A DNA stretch of 64,000 bases from Sesamum alatum (GCA_034509735.1 JACGWO010000003.1:8618001-8682000); one strand, 5' to 3'. Positions 9,726 to 22,099 are shown, counted from the stretch's first letter. Made by a program: numbers and translations. Notes: generated by a model from the sequence alone, not told the origin.

Positions 9726-10560
9726 ATCCAGGTGACTGAACAACGGAGGGAGGGGAGGGGGGAGATCATACGGGTGGTAGTTTCCCGATCCTCGCCACGC
9801 ATATCCCATCTACTATTTGCGAACGACACTATCATTTTCGGGCAAGCATGGGAGGGAGAATTGACAGACATTAAATGGACTCTGCAAGTGTATGGAGAGG
9901 CATCAAGGAAATAAATAAATATGGATAAATCTTAGTATGGTGGTAAGTTTTAATGTGCCCCATCCACAACGAAGTTGGCTAGCAGATATCCATGGTGTGC
10001 AGTTGGTGAGAAACATGAGAAATACTTGGGTCTCTTGTGAGTAGCAGGAAAGTTATGGAGGAAGCTATTCCAAGATGTAAAGGATTGAGTGTAGAGTCGG
10101 CTTTTGGTGGCATTGTAAGGGGGAATGGAGGACTCATTGGATGGGATGGAGGACTTTGTGCAAATCAGAGGCAGAAGGAGGCATAGGATTCCAAGGACGA
10201 CGGGCTTTCAATATGGCGCTACTTGCAAAGCAAGGTTGCTTACACGATCAAGTACTCTGATAAGCCAAATATTTAAAGCCAAGTACTAAGCTCACACTAC
10301 CTTGCAGCAACTAAATTGGGGCAAGGATATAGTGATATGGGTATTGTTGGAACACTGGCGGAGGCCATGGGGTTCTATGGCGTGATCGATAGCTCCCAAG
10401 GCCGATGGAATTCAAGCCTACTACCCCTCCAAGGATACTTGATTTTGCTGCTACTGTCAGTGAGTTAACTGATGAGGATACACATTGGTGGAGTGAGGAG
10501 GTGATCAAGCAGATATTTAACGACATAGATACGAAGGTAATTTTGGCTATTCCCCTACGA
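9726..10560 (+). pseudogene. L1 LINE RT palm and C-terminal domain
   Basis: LINE sequence resumes with RISHLLFANDTIIFGQA (9800-9850), the L1 RT active-site region in which FADD has become FAND, so a catalytic Asp is lost. EKYLGLL, GGIGFQGRRAFNMALLAKQG (10170-10235) and EEVIKQIFNDIDTKVILAIPL (10495-10557) follow; these are standard C-terminal plant L1 segments. The element ends where an AGGGGTGTAAGTCGAG sequence begins at about 10563. The 3' end and poly-A tail are not seen. Confidence 0.82.
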
Positions 10561-10562
10561 CT

Positions 10563-11020
10563 AGGGGTGTAAGTCGAGTCGAGCCGGCCCGCGATTTCAA
10601 GCTCAACTCGAGCTCGAGCTTTTGACAAGCTCGAGTTCAATTATTTTTGTTCGCAAGGTCGTGAGCTTTTTTCTTACTTTTAAGTATTTTTTTTATATAT
10701 TTAACTACATTTTCAATATCAAATCAACTTTATTTTTTTTAAATTCATCATATATTAGAATTAATAATCAATATCTCACACTTTAATTTTAGATAATAAT
10801 AAAATATGTTATTTTTATTTATATTATCTGATATCTATCTTAAAATAAGATTAATCACCAATTTAGTATGTTTTGATAATTTTTTTAAAAATAATTATTT
10901 AACATAATGCATATGAATTTTATTGTTATATTTCAATATCAATTTGTAATCTCTTGTATGTTTATAAATTAACAAGTTCTAACAATTAATTTATAATTTT
11001 TTATGTTTATTTGTGAGTGT
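10563..11020 (+). mobile_element. Left part of a hAT-type MITE
   Basis: It begins CTAGGGGTGTAAGTCGAGTC and continues with clustered CGAG/CTCGAG words, then AT-rich sequence. That start is typical of plant hAT-derived MITEs. The right end is not seen before the LTR remnant at 11021; CCGAGCCGAGCCGAGC at 11778-11793 may be its displaced other side. No coding. Confidence 0.45.
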
Positions 11021-11179
11021 AGACGAGCCAGATCCAGATAAGTGGATCGACATACTTCTATTGCTAATCGATCCATGATTATGTGCTAATGTGATTATTG
11101 ATTATATAACATGCACATAGATTACATACTCTATGAGAGAATATTTATTTTACAAATTACCCATTCTTATTTTCCAACA
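11021..11179 (+). mobile_element. 5' LTR remnant of a non-coding LTR element
   Basis: It matches the last part of the LTR at 21651-22385 (GAGCCAGATCC, GTGGATCGACATACTTC, ATCGATCCATGATTATGTGC) and ends TTTTCCAACA. It sits immediately before a primer-binding site, so it is the end of the 5' LTR; the rest is missing. Differences from the 3' copy are moderate, including a deletion of CAGGTTTA-like bases near 11060. Confidence 0.85.
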
Positions 11180-11180
11180 G

Positions 11181-11193
11181 TGGTATCAGAACC
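11181..11193 (+). promoter_or_regulatory. tRNA-Met primer-binding site
   Basis: TGGTATCAGAACC starts one base after the LTR end, the normal copia position. It differs by one base from the usual TGGTATCAGAGCC. Confidence 0.85.
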
Positions 11194-12209
11194 ATTATGG
11201 CTTAGTCTGAAATTGCCTGATTGATAACGACAAAAATCTTATGCTCGAATTATTTTTTAAAAAAAAATTCATTTTATCATGAAAGCAAGGCATTTTTCAT
11301 GTTTTTTTCACCATATGTAGATCTTGATGTGTAGATTATGTGGATAAAATTTGGTGAAAATCGGATGAGTTGTTTGTGGAAAAATCAAACCCTAGTTTTC
11401 AAATATATTTTCTTTGAGCATAAAATCAAACCTGATTATGTATTTTTATTAAAATATTATTATTCTATGTTTAGGAGCATGAAATGATTTTCAAAACGGT
11501 GTTTGAATCATCGAAAATGGATTTGAAACGAATTAGATATGAATTTTTTAAGTTTTCATCGAAAAATACACTGTCGCTGGAAATTGGCGGCCGAAGTTGC
11601 CGGAAACGTGTCGCTGGCACCCGAGACATGCTGAATGATTGCTGATGTTTCTCCAATTTCGTGTGTTCCCGTAGTGGCTGACTAGGCGCCAATTAGCCAG
11701 TAATTTGACACCAACTAGGCGTTGAATGGGAGCCAACTGAGTATAGAGTCTGATGCCTCATTAGTTAGCTTGTGAACCGAGCCGAGCCGAGCTTGTTTTT
11801 CATGGCTGGCTTGCGGCTAAGGCTTTGTTTGGCTACACCCTTTTTCCAGTTTTTTTATTATTTTGCTTTTTCAGCCTCCACCCCCCCCCCCCCCCAAAAA
11901 AAAAAGAAGAGGTTTTTTTTCCTGAAAAATTTATACATTATGGGGCAACCTTTCTGGGTGGTTGAAAATTTTATTTTATTATTTCTAACTAAATATTTTT
12001 TCTCCGTTTTGTGTTATAGAAAATTGGAGCATGATTTAGAAAATGTTCTTTATTATTGCGATATTTGTGATTGCAATTTATGCTAGCATGTTTTTTGTGG
12101 TTCAAATATGCTAATAAGTGCTCCTATTATATTAATGCATGCTTAAATAATTGCATAATAATAAATGTTTATTGCAGTTTTATTGAATATGTGCAATATG
12201 ACTTTGTGC
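11194..12209 (+). other. Leader of the LTR element, no gene seen
   Basis: AT-rich sequence downstream of the primer site. Short frames on both strands show no motif. A poly-C/poly-A run lies at 11880-11907. CCGAGCCGAGCCGAGC near 11778 hints at an inserted MITE end. The segment is interrupted at 12210 by the foldback element. Confidence 0.5.
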
Positions 12210-13081
12210 GGGATAAATGCAATTTTGGTCCCCAAACAATGTCACTAAAAGCAGTTTTGGTCCTCAAATTTTTTGAGGTTGCAATATTAGTCCTCAACCA
12301 TTCATTTTTAAGCACTTTTAGTCCTTCCATTTAAGGGTGTGCATTCCGGTTAAAAAAAACAAACTGAACCGAAAATTCGGTTAACCGAATTTTAGTTCGG
12401 AAATTTATAAAATCAAAAACCGAACCGAAGAACAAACTTCGGTTCGGTTTTCAAACCAAAAATAATAATTAAAAAAAATTGCCGTTTTGTTTAAATTTCA
12501 ATTTTGACCAAAAATTCCTGTTAAAAATATAAAAATATAAAAGAAAAATAACAATTGACACGATACGATACGATTCATACGAATATCATTCCATCCGGGC
12601 CATTCATACGCACTCCATTTCAAAATATAAAAATAACAATTCAATATTTCAAGTGTTCAAGTTCAATGAAAAGTTTAACACGACAATATATTGAATGACA
12701 AAATAACATCCGTTCACTACAAATAAAATAAAAAAGTTTGAAGCTCTGTCAACTTTGAGAATCTTGAGTGAAAATCCGTCGAGCCGAGATTGATGCTCCG
12801 TCAATTTCCTACTAAAAAAAGAAAGATATTATACTACAAATATAAATAAAATTATAAAAAATTACATGAAATAAAATCATACTTACGTGACATATGACAT
12901 CATAATCCGATGATGGTTGACTCTAAGCCAACACTTTATACGGCATCTACAAGTATAACATAAATAAAAGATGTTAATATTGAATAAACTACTATTCTCA
13001 ATAAATGAATAAATATTAAATTAACATATACCCTTCACACTTTTTCTCGATCATGTCATAGTTCTCTTCAACTGGTTTCAC

Positions 13082-15010
13082 CTAAGCGTGCCGTAGCCAA
13101 TCTTGGCTACAAATTAAAGCTTGTGCCATCTTTGGAGTCGATGATGCTCTGAAATCATCAATGATACAACCTCCAGTACTGAAAGCTGATTCCGACGCAA
13201 CGGTAGATATAGGCATGCCTAACACATCCCGTGTCAATCGTGATAAGATGAAAAATCTCGGAGAATGCACTTTCTACCATTCCTTGATATCAAATCTCAG
13301 AGATTCATCTTCATCATCGTCCACAATTTCTTCATTTAAATATGAATCCAACTCAGATTTTTGCCTTCGTCCAACCTCAGATAATATTTGTTTCCATTTC
13401 TTTATCCTGATTTTACTAACTTTCTTTATAGGACCACTAGCAGTACCATGATCTTGTTCTGATTCACTAGATGTGGACGAAGTGGTGGAAGGACGTGATG
13501 CTGTCGAAGAATATGCTTTGCTGTAATCTTCAAATACATCATAGAAAGCATCTTTGGCCAAACTTGCCATCATTCCTGCTGTTTGTGGCTCATACATATT
13601 GTTGAAAATATACTGAAGATAACCGAAGTTTTTCTAAGGATCAAGCATCACAGCAACATATAACATCTTGTTCATCTTATCGACACTACCCCTATACTTA
13701 TCAAATTTTGCCTTCATTTCTCGAGCCATATCTACCAAACATTCATCATTACTCTCAATCCATTCCTTCAATAAGGTGCAAATATCACTTGTTTTATCCA
13801 AAAAAATGTTAGATGTCACATATGATGACCCAGATACTTGATTGGTTAGCTCATAAAAGTGTCACAACACTGTCACAAACATTTCAACCATAACCTAATC
13901 ATTTTTCGTAGACAATCCAATTCTAGCATAAGGACCATCAGACATAACATCACCAAAAAAATCATCATCATATATTGCATATCTTTCAAACACACCTTGA
14001 AATATGAGAGCATTATCTAACATAGTATAAACTGAATTCCATCTTGTAGGGACATCTAAACACAATGAGTTTTTACTTTGAACCTTCTCCTCAACAGCAT
14101 ATTCGTTAAATTTTGTGGTCCTAGCAGGTGATTGACGAACATATCTAACAACAGTTCTGACACGCTCAATGGAATCATTCAATTCATTCAATCCATCATT
14201 GACAATTAAATTGATAATATGAGCCACACATCTCATATGCAAATATTTTTCTTCACAAACAGTAGTTCCCCAATTAACAAATCTTCGTCTCAAGTAAGCA
14301 ACAGTCATATCATTTGACGAAGCATTATCAATTGTTACAACAAACACTTTATCAATCCCCCAATCCAACAAACATTTCTATATCAACAATCCAACATCAT
14401 CACCTTTATGAGTAGGACATGGGATGAAATTAAAGATAACCTTATGCAATTTCCAATCAGAATCAATGTAATGTGCAGTCAAACACATATAGGCGAGTCT
14501 CTGATTAGAAGTCCCTGTGTCCGTGGTCAATGAGATTCTTTTTCCCGAATTCTTGAAATAAGTTTTTAACTTATTCTTTTCATCATAGAACAACTTATAA
14601 CAATCCCTAGTTATAGTGGTTCTTGAAGGGACATTTAACTGTGGACATGCGGCGGAGATAAATTGCCTAAATCCTTCATTTTCTACAAACTGAAAAGGCA
14701 ATTCATCTATAATTATCATGCGAGCTAAGGCAGTCCTGACAGTTTCTTGATCAAACTTCAAAGTTTATCTTACATCCCCCGTTATACTGACACTCTGACA
14801 TAAACTAGTTATTATCTGGTTCTCAGCAACAGAAACTAGATTATCAAGATGTTTTTTGCATTATTTCATATGATTGTTCAAACTAGAAGTGTCATTCTTA
14901 ATAGGATCAGCAGCATAAGTGCGTTCGCAATACTTACATCGACCTCTTGGCTTTCCTTCACTATCATTATAGGCGATGAAGTGATCTCAAACATTAGCCC
15001 TTTTGCATGT
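13082..15010 (-). pseudogene. hAT transposase, decayed
   Basis: Pieces run in order on the - strand. A BED zinc finger lies at about 14998-14836 (DHFIAYNDSEGKPRGRC, then KYCERTY and SSLNNHM); the usual Trp before DHF is a stop. The catalytic region has LTTDTGTSNQRLAYMCLTAH (14550-14480), VVTIDNASSND (14340) and HMRCVAHIINLIVNDGL, then DVPTRWNSVYTML (14060). The C-terminal hATC dimerisation domain has STVASESAFSTGG and ALICSQDWLR (13200-13085). These motifs define the plant RICESLEEPER/Tam3-type hAT group, which cuts and pastes DNA. At least five stops or frameshifts make it inactive. Confidence 0.9.
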
Positions 15011-15293
15011 CTCCTTCCTTTTGGGCCTCTGTGCTTGTTTTTCTTGTGGTTGTGGTCCTTCTGGTTTCTGGAGGAGGTGGAGGTGGTGTGTCTGAAATGC
15101 CTTCGTCTTCCAACATCATCTCTTCTCATTCGCTCCCTTCGGGCAAATCCATTTATAGTTTTACTTTACACAACACTACAAATACAACAACAAGAACCTT
15201 ATATTAGTCAAGTATAACTATCACAACATTCACAACACATAATGATAAACATTAAACAGACCATTCAGTGCCTTAATCCCAAAACAGAGACCT

Positions 15294-15470
15294 AATTTTC
15301 AGCACATTCATTTCAGTACAAGCACATAATTAATCCAAATTCACAGTCAAATTCACATAATTTCAACACTACAATTTTCAGCACATTCATTTTAGCACAA
15401 GCACGTAATTAATCCAAATTCACAGTCAAATTCATATAATTTCAACACTACAATTTTCAGCACATTCATT
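15294..15470. repeat. 79-bp tandem repeat inside the hAT
   Basis: Units at 15294-15372 and 15373-15451 differ at only a few bases, and a third partial unit begins at 15452 (AATTTTCAGCACATTCATTT). They lie upstream of the transposase, between the BED finger and the GC-rich leader. Confidence 0.85.
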
Positions 15471-15629
15471 TCTGCACATTCACAGTCAAGTATAACTATC
15501 ACAATTCACAAATTCAGTTAAGCAATCAGCACATAATTAATCCCATTTTCAACACATTATTAATCAATTTCATCTTCAGCACATTATTAATGGTAGAAAT
15601 TAGAAAATCAAAATAGCTAAAAAGAAAAA

Positions 15630-15925
15630 ACTCACCTAGTCAGTAGTCCATCCTCGCCTCTCTCTCCATCGATGACTTGCCGTCGCCGTCGCGGTCACAG
15701 GTCACAGTCGGCCTCTCTCGCCGTTGCCGAGTCGCGTCTCTCCCACGTCGCCGACTCCGCTCGCCCACAGACAGAAGAAGAGAAGTGTTCTCTTCTCAGT
15801 TCTCTCCGCCAGTCTCCGGTCTCTTGCAGTCGTCGTCGCCGACTCATCTCTCTCTCTCGTCGCCTCTCTCTCGTGACCTCGCCACCAAAACCCAAAATCT
15901 GAAGTCAAAGTCTCAAAGATGAAAG
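15630..15925 (-). promoter_or_regulatory. GC-rich CT/GA-skewed leader of hAT transposase
   Basis: A pyrimidine-rich, CpG-rich stretch on the + strand (TCTCTCTC, CGTCGCCG, CTCTCCGCC) is open in four frames because stops are rare in such composition. Lying upstream of the - strand transposase, it is most simply its 5' untranslated or promoter region. I see no protein domain in any of the frames. Confidence 0.45.
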
Positions 15926-18369
15926 ACTCTGTTTGATTGTTTCTACTTTCTACTAGCCATTTAAATTAGTAAAGTAAAAAATTATATAATATATTATATA
16001 TTATTAAATATTAATATTATATTAAAAAAAATTATAAACGAAAAGCGGACCTAATTTTCGGCTCGGTTTTCGGTCGAAACCAAAATTTTGGTTCGGTCTG
16101 TTTTTGCACACCCCTACTTCCGTTAGTTTGGTCGTTATACTTGACGGAAATTTATTTTTTTTAAAAAAATAATATTATTTTACTCCTATTTTGTGTTATT
16201 TTTCAACTTTTAATCTAATACACTTATTCTTTTTCATTTTTCTTCAAACTTAAAGAGATAAAAAAAAACCCAAAAAATATTGAATTTAAGCAACAAATTT
16301 GCTATATAATCTTCACAAAATTTATCAATAATCTATTTTGTGCATAATACAATACCTAAAACATGTGAAAAGAAAAAAACAACATAGATATTGAAAAATA
16401 AACATCATTGGGTTTTATACATGTACAACATAATTAATTCAAGGATGTTTATTGGATATTCATAACATTCTTTTGACACCTACTAACCTAATTAATGCAA
16501 TGATGTTTATTTTTCAATATTTATGTTATTTTTTGCTTTGCACATGTTTTAGGTATTATATTGTACAAAAAATAGATTATTGATAATTTTCGTGAAGATT
16601 ATATAGCAAATTTGTTGTTTGAATTCAATAATTTTTGGTTTTTTTATCTCTTTAAGTTTGAAGAAAAATGAAAAAAAAAAAAAGAAGTGTATTAAACTAA
16701 AAGTTGAAAAATAGCACAAAATAGGAGTAAATAACATTTTTTTACAAAAAAAAAAAAAATTCCGTCAAGTATAACGGCCAAACTAACAGAAGGACCAAAA
16801 ATGCTTAAAGAATGAATGTTTGAGGACTAATATTGCAACTTCAAAAAGTTTGAGGACCAAAACAGCTTTAGTGACATTGTTTAGGGACCCAAATTGCATT
16901 TATCCCGACTTTGCTATGAATATATGGACATTAACATTTGGGTGCTCATATATTATGTGAGTATTTATTATTTGTGGATTTATAATTTGTGACATGGTGG
17001 TAATTAATGCGGTATCCCCAATTTTTAGATCGATGTAATTATTTTAGAAGAATGTAGTAGGCTTTATATCAATGTAATTACATTTTTTTTAAAGATGTAT
17101 TTTTTAGGCCGATTTTTGGGTGGCCATGTATTATTTTGGGGAAATGTTTCGCCATTTACCACCATAGGGCCAAATTATCTCAACAAGATGCACCAAATGT
17201 TAGTGTAGCCCATGGGGGGCTATTTTTTATTTTTTTTATTCATATTGCATATGGCATGCACGAAGCATTTTTTAATGGACATAGGGTTATTTTATTCATG
17301 ATCAGTAAATAGTTTATTATGATTTTTTACTCAGTGGGAGATGATTACTAGCCGTGTTGCAAAATTTTCGATTCCGTTGGGTATAAAGAAATAATAAATA
17401 ATTTACTTAGATCTAGAATAAAATATAAGATCAGTACTATATTTTTTTGCGCACACCTAGAGATCTTAGATTAATTCACCATTTTTCTAAGTCAATTAAG
17501 TGTTAAGATGGATAATTGCCTAATATTGTTGTGACTTAGACGCTGACAATCAGTGGTGGATCAAGGAAACCTTTACGGTTTTATTGGTTAAGCTGCAAAC
17601 TAAAGAATCTCATTGGAGAGTTGTTAAGCTCTATTCTTGAATATGACACTCATCCTTAAGTTGCTAATTGAGTTGACTTATGGATATTTATGCGTTCAAG
17701 AAAAGAAATCGCCAAACTTGAGGTTTGATTTTTTTTACAATTGAAACACAAAAGTGATGCACTTGTTGCTCATGTTGAACCAACTACAGTGTTGTTGAAT
17801 CAAACAAAGAGTAGCATGATCAGTGCGAGATTCAAAAATTTGATCCATGAGATGATAATCGTATCACTTTTTTTTCTAAAGCAAGTGACACCAATAATTG
17901 TCAAAGTGCTATGAGAAATGAGTTACTTCACTCGTAATTGAACTGAGAGGAAGTTTGACTAAATAATGCTCTCTTATTAATTTGGCTAGGGTCTCCAAAT
18001 TCTCTCCTTAGATGGATGGTAGATGTGGTAAGACCTAGCACATAATTCGAGATTGAGCAAAATGACTATTATCGGTATTGTGTCCTCGTATAGAAATATT
18101 TGGTATACGGAACAAGATGAGACATTTTGGAAGTGCCACCCCACGCTCATTAATTGATATGAGTTGTATTCTTCAAGAGTCATGTAAAAAGCAATGGAGT
18201 TACTCTAAAGAGTTGTGCAAAAGGCACTAGATACCAATATAGTCTAATCGTGCTAAGAACACTCTTAAGACATTTGTTGTGTGTTGTGACTTATTCATCC
18301 TAAATGCATTTTTTTTTTTACCGTCATGCATTTATATTTCTTCGGCCATTTCTTGTGTTATGGCATATG

Positions 18370-18615
18370 AGTTTTTGAGAATGACCATGTTAGCTAGAAC
18401 AAACTATTTCGTTTAACTCGCTAAAGTCAACCTCCATGAGGAAGATCATGTTAGCTAGAGGACGCCACTTGGTTCATTTGCTAAAAGTTATTCTCCCTTG
18501 AGATTGACCACAGCTAGAAAAACCACCTGGTTCACTCGCTAAAATCAACCTCCCCGAGATAGATTATGTTACTTAGAGGAGGCCACTCGGTTCACTCGCT
18601 AAAAGGTTACTCTTG
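18370..18615 (+). repeat. Four degenerate copies of a ~60-bp unit
   Basis: The core reads roughly GATCATGTTAGCTAGAGG, GCCACTTGGTTCACTCGC and TAAAATCAACCTCCCGAG, repeated from about 18376, 18440, 18500 and 18555. Copies differ by 10-25%. The unit contains no stop-free frame across all copies. It is absent elsewhere in the window as far as I can see. Confidence 0.75.
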
Positions 18616-21600
18616 TTGGAAATTTTTTCTAGCGAAAAGAGTTTGCTGGAATATAATGAGGGTTTATCAAACCACTAAAACTTGTCCACTAAATGAATGA
18701 GGACTTATGAGTATGAGGCATGAAATAATGCAATAGTATTTCTCACACTATTGATCACTGCAAATCTATCTCACTAGTTAAAAAGAGCTATTTTTAGCGA
18801 TTTTTGACAAGGGTAGAGCACTAAAGGATATGAACATTATAGTTCTATCACCTGACAAGGAGCAAAAGTATCATGTCTAATTATGTTGGACAAATACTAA
18901 GGAATATAGAATTGCAAACGAATCATCATTCTAATCTCTTAGCAGCTATATGAGCTTGCAAAAAGAAAAGAACCTAACATTTCTAGAAATTTTTAGAACT
19001 TAAATGGCGCAAGACTATTTTGCATTTCACTTGGGTAGATGCAATCCTACAATATGATAAAGTGCCTCTACGAAGTCCTCCAACTCTTGTTAATATGGTA
19101 GCAACCATATGGCATGTACCTGCTGAATTGGCAAGATATGAAAAAAAAGGTTCATGGAGAAATTAGTCGCGCAATATAGATTACTTAAGAAGGAACTTTT
19201 TTGGGATCCGTGAGGTCAATGGAATCTTAACTATGAGAGTAAAAGATTCTTAAGAGAGGAGCCCATGTCTCTGCAATGATGATATTCTATTCATCTTCAG
19301 TTCCAAGAGATAATCGAAGCAACTCAAAAGTCAGTGGGAGTGTCTGACTAGAGAAAGGATTCTCAAATTCCACAAATAAGGAGTGAACATTAAAAATGTT
19401 CCCCCTCATCTATATGAGATTGAGTGGGTATCCTCCACAATTATTTGATGGATATTGATGACTGAAGTTTGAGAATTGACTTCACGTAACACTTCCAGGA
19501 CAAGTGCTTAAAGGGAATTGATAAGCCTAATGACTAAGAACAAAGCTAAGAAATAAAGTTGACCTTCAATCTATGTGCAAGATCATCTTGAAATATGTGG
19601 TTTCTAAAAGGTCAAGCGCAAAGCAGATAATTTATTATGAGTATAAAGGTGAACTCATGGAAAAATATTTGGGCCCACTTGAGGGGTGTAGTTTTGAGAC
19701 ATTCTTCTTGATGGTGAGATTTTTTTGAATTCACCATATCCACTATCACCACTTTCAACTAGGTGCCTAGCTGATGATAGTTGACGTATCTAATAGAGAA
19801 GTGGACGTGATGATCAATGTGGGATCTTCTAGTTGATTCAAGCTGTGGGGCAAGCACAAGTTTGATATTTGCATGCTACATTTATAACTTGAATTATTGT
19901 CCAAATAGTGATAATATCGATTCCATCGAGCTATCATGTGATAGGCTTAATGATAATTGAGATGATCACAAGATATGTCAAGATTGTGAGAGAATTTAGC
20001 TCTCACTGCGATGCGGGTGAATAAGTATGGTGGCTAGAAGTGACGTGGAGATATCGCCAAATAGAGATGTTATCTTTCACATGGACATAGGAGAAAGTAT
20101 GATGTGTACTTAGTATTTATATACTAAAATTGTGTACATATCCTAACTGATGCTCCATAATCACAGTGTTCTTAGTTAAATGAGATGCCTTAAATTGAAA
20201 GAAGAAAAGAAATGTTGTGCTCATGAGCGCTGTAGAATGTTTGATGCGCAATATGTGTGCAAAACTAGTCCTATGCTCAATAATTATAATGGTGAGTAGA
20301 TATCAAAGTGATCCTTAATGCACATATCGTGATGCAACCAAGTGATCAATAACATATTAATAAAAGTAATCTAAGATCAATTAAAGACTATTTGGTCATA
20401 ATGCATATGTGATGCACATAGTGAAACTTTGTATATTTTTAGGTGTCAAGTATTGTTGGAGGGCCTAGTATACAGACGCCGAAAATTATTTATGAGACAT
20501 GCACATAATCAAATTGTTCTCCAACATGTTCTACGAGCGGTATAAGCGCTCATCCCTTTTACCAAGCCTTGGTATTGATGAAGGCATGTTAGTGGTAAAG
20601 GATCATGTAGATATTGATTCTTATGGCTTGTGAGAACATTAGATTGGTATTGAATTATGAAATGTCACTAGCCGTGATTGGCCCTTTCACACGGGTAATC
20701 GCCCTGGCGTTGCGATAGCAAGCAGGATGAGACTTGAAAGATCATTTTGCACTAGTGAGTCATGCGAATGATCACTTTCGCACTTGACGTGTGGGGATGG
20801 ACAATGTATAATGAATAGTCGGCTTGGCTAGAGAAGCTCAGATGGGATCACATATTTGATCGATTATGAAATATGTCTGAACTTCATAAAAGGCCTATTT
20901 TCGAGCTGAACGTGCGAACTACTAGAAGGAATTAAGAGAGTGACTGTCTGGTAGTACGCAAATTAGGCGCTTGGATAGCGACTGGACTTAGGTTCATATG
21001 ATTTTAAGAGCCGTGACATGCCCAAGTTGAGTGGGAGCTCCACCATAACATGTATTCATACTACATGTGCTTTAAGCTGACCTCGTATGAGGAGTGACTG
21101 AATAGGTCCCTACTTCGTCACTGTGTGAGCCCATATTGTTTTTTGTACCCTTTTGGAACTTTGGACCATGTAATGAGGTGGGAGCTTGATGATTCTACAT
21201 TATCGTGTCATCCAATGGCCAAGTGTGATTCGGTCTGTCGGAGCATGTGTAGGAAAGTTGTCAAGACCAAGCTGATTGGTATGAGAGGCCGAGAAAGAAC
21301 TAAGTTGGTAACGCACTTGTGTTCTATGGTTCATAGCCCGGGCGACTGTGTTGGAAAATATCCAACTAGTCATAAACATAGATACATATTTGAGTGAGTT
21401 AAGCATTCTCTATTTATTGAGGGATCTAGAGATGCTTGATTAAGTACGACCATATAGTTTGGGGTATATAGCGAGTTGTTGAGTTGAAGGGTTATGTGAG
21501 TTTGGTGATGACTTAACATAACTCTCCTCAGCATTCCTTTATCGCTTGGTCGCACGCCTCATTTCTTGTATGAAGGGATGAACATGAGATTGAGAAATTG

Positions 21601-21635
21601 AGATGTTGGACATCATGGAGATTGAGTCAAATATG

Positions 21636-21649
21636 TATAAGTGGGAGAT
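21636..21649 (+). promoter_or_regulatory. Polypurine tract before 3' LTR
   Basis: TATAAGTGGGAGAT lies directly before the LTR, matching the AAGTGGGAGAT tracts of the other copia elements here (55967, 32325). It primes plus-strand DNA synthesis in LTR retrotransposons. Confidence 0.7.
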
Positions 21650-21883
21650 ATTGGATATACATCCATATTTGAAGAATTTTGAAGTCTCCCAAACTTGTGG
21701 TTAGGGAGGACTCCTCTTGAGTATAGAGTTTGTAGTCTTCTATACTTTGTATTGGGATTGGACTCCTCTTGTGCACACCTATAAATAGTGTGCTTCTACG
21801 TATCCAAAAATATAGAATTACAATAGTGTGTAAAACAAACGAGTTGATCACAACACTCCCAGATATACTCTCTCCAAATACCC

Positions 21884-21885
21884 TT

Positions 21886-21948
<63 letters not shown>
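21884..21948. repeat. Microsatellite (CT)n(AT)n
   Basis: About 12 CT units run into about 20 AT units, downstream of the LTR TATA box. Length is likely to vary between individuals. Confidence 0.95.
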
Positions 21949-21950
<2 letters not shown>

Positions 21951-22099
21951 CTCTCTATGTTTTTCCTGGAGCATCACTATAGATTCCATGGACTTGAGGT
22001 GTGTAAATGTTGAGAGCCACTCTGGTAGTAATTCACCAAGGCAAGCAAGGCGTGTTCGTGGGTTCCACAATATTTGGAGTAAGATCCAATGTGGGGAGA

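Larger units (their letters stand above)
12332..16116 (-). mobile_element. hAT DNA transposon, 3.8 kb, 8-bp TSD
   Basis: Termini are TAAGGGTGTGCA and, inverted, TAGGGGTGTGCA. They are flanked by CTTCCATT (12324-12331) and CTTCCGTT (16117-16124), an 8-bp duplication with one change, as expected for hAT. Subterminal regions carry many CGGTT/AACCG words (12350-12450 and 16040-16090). The transposase runs on the - strand (13082-15010). It inserted into one arm of the foldback element, whose sequence continues across it. Confidence 0.92.
12210..16906. mobile_element. Foldback/MULE-like element split by a hAT
   Basis: The left end GGGATAAATGCAATTTTGGTC and right end (inverted) GGGATAAATGCAATTTGGGTC pair over the whole length. 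After removal of the hAT (12332-16116 plus one 8-bp duplication) about 904 bp remain. These form two arms of about 430 bp around a short loop near 16445-16490. Matching pairs include AACAATGTCACTAAAAGC/GCTTTAGTGACATTGTT, the CGTCAAGTATAACG block, and CCTAAAACATGTG/CACATGTTTTAGG in the inner arms. Flanks share GACTTTG on both sides. No coding. Long arms fit Mutator-like or foldback elements. Confidence 0.85.
16907..21650 (+). other. Internal region of LTR element, no genes recognised
   Basis: About 4.7 kb between the foldback insertion and the 3' LTR. No gag, protease, integrase or RT motif is visible in any frame and stops are dense, so it is either a very old copia interior or a large non-autonomous (LARD-type) interior. 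It holds the 60-bp repeats at 18370-18615. Scattered phrases such as CTCAGTGGGAGATGATTAC (17330) resemble polypurine tracts. Confidence 0.55.

Noticed and set aside
15672..15922. Four overlapping Arg/Ser-rich frames of 66-81 codons
   Set aside because: Stops are scarce because the stretch is CpG- and CT-rich; frames overlap on both strands and none has a domain. Treated as hAT leader.
21349..21360. TGTTGGAAAATA as the LTR start of the non-coding element
   Set aside because: It mirrors the TATTTTCCAACA end at 11168-11179, but no polypurine tract precedes it, whereas AAGTGGGAGAT stands right before 21651. Kept as an alternative only.
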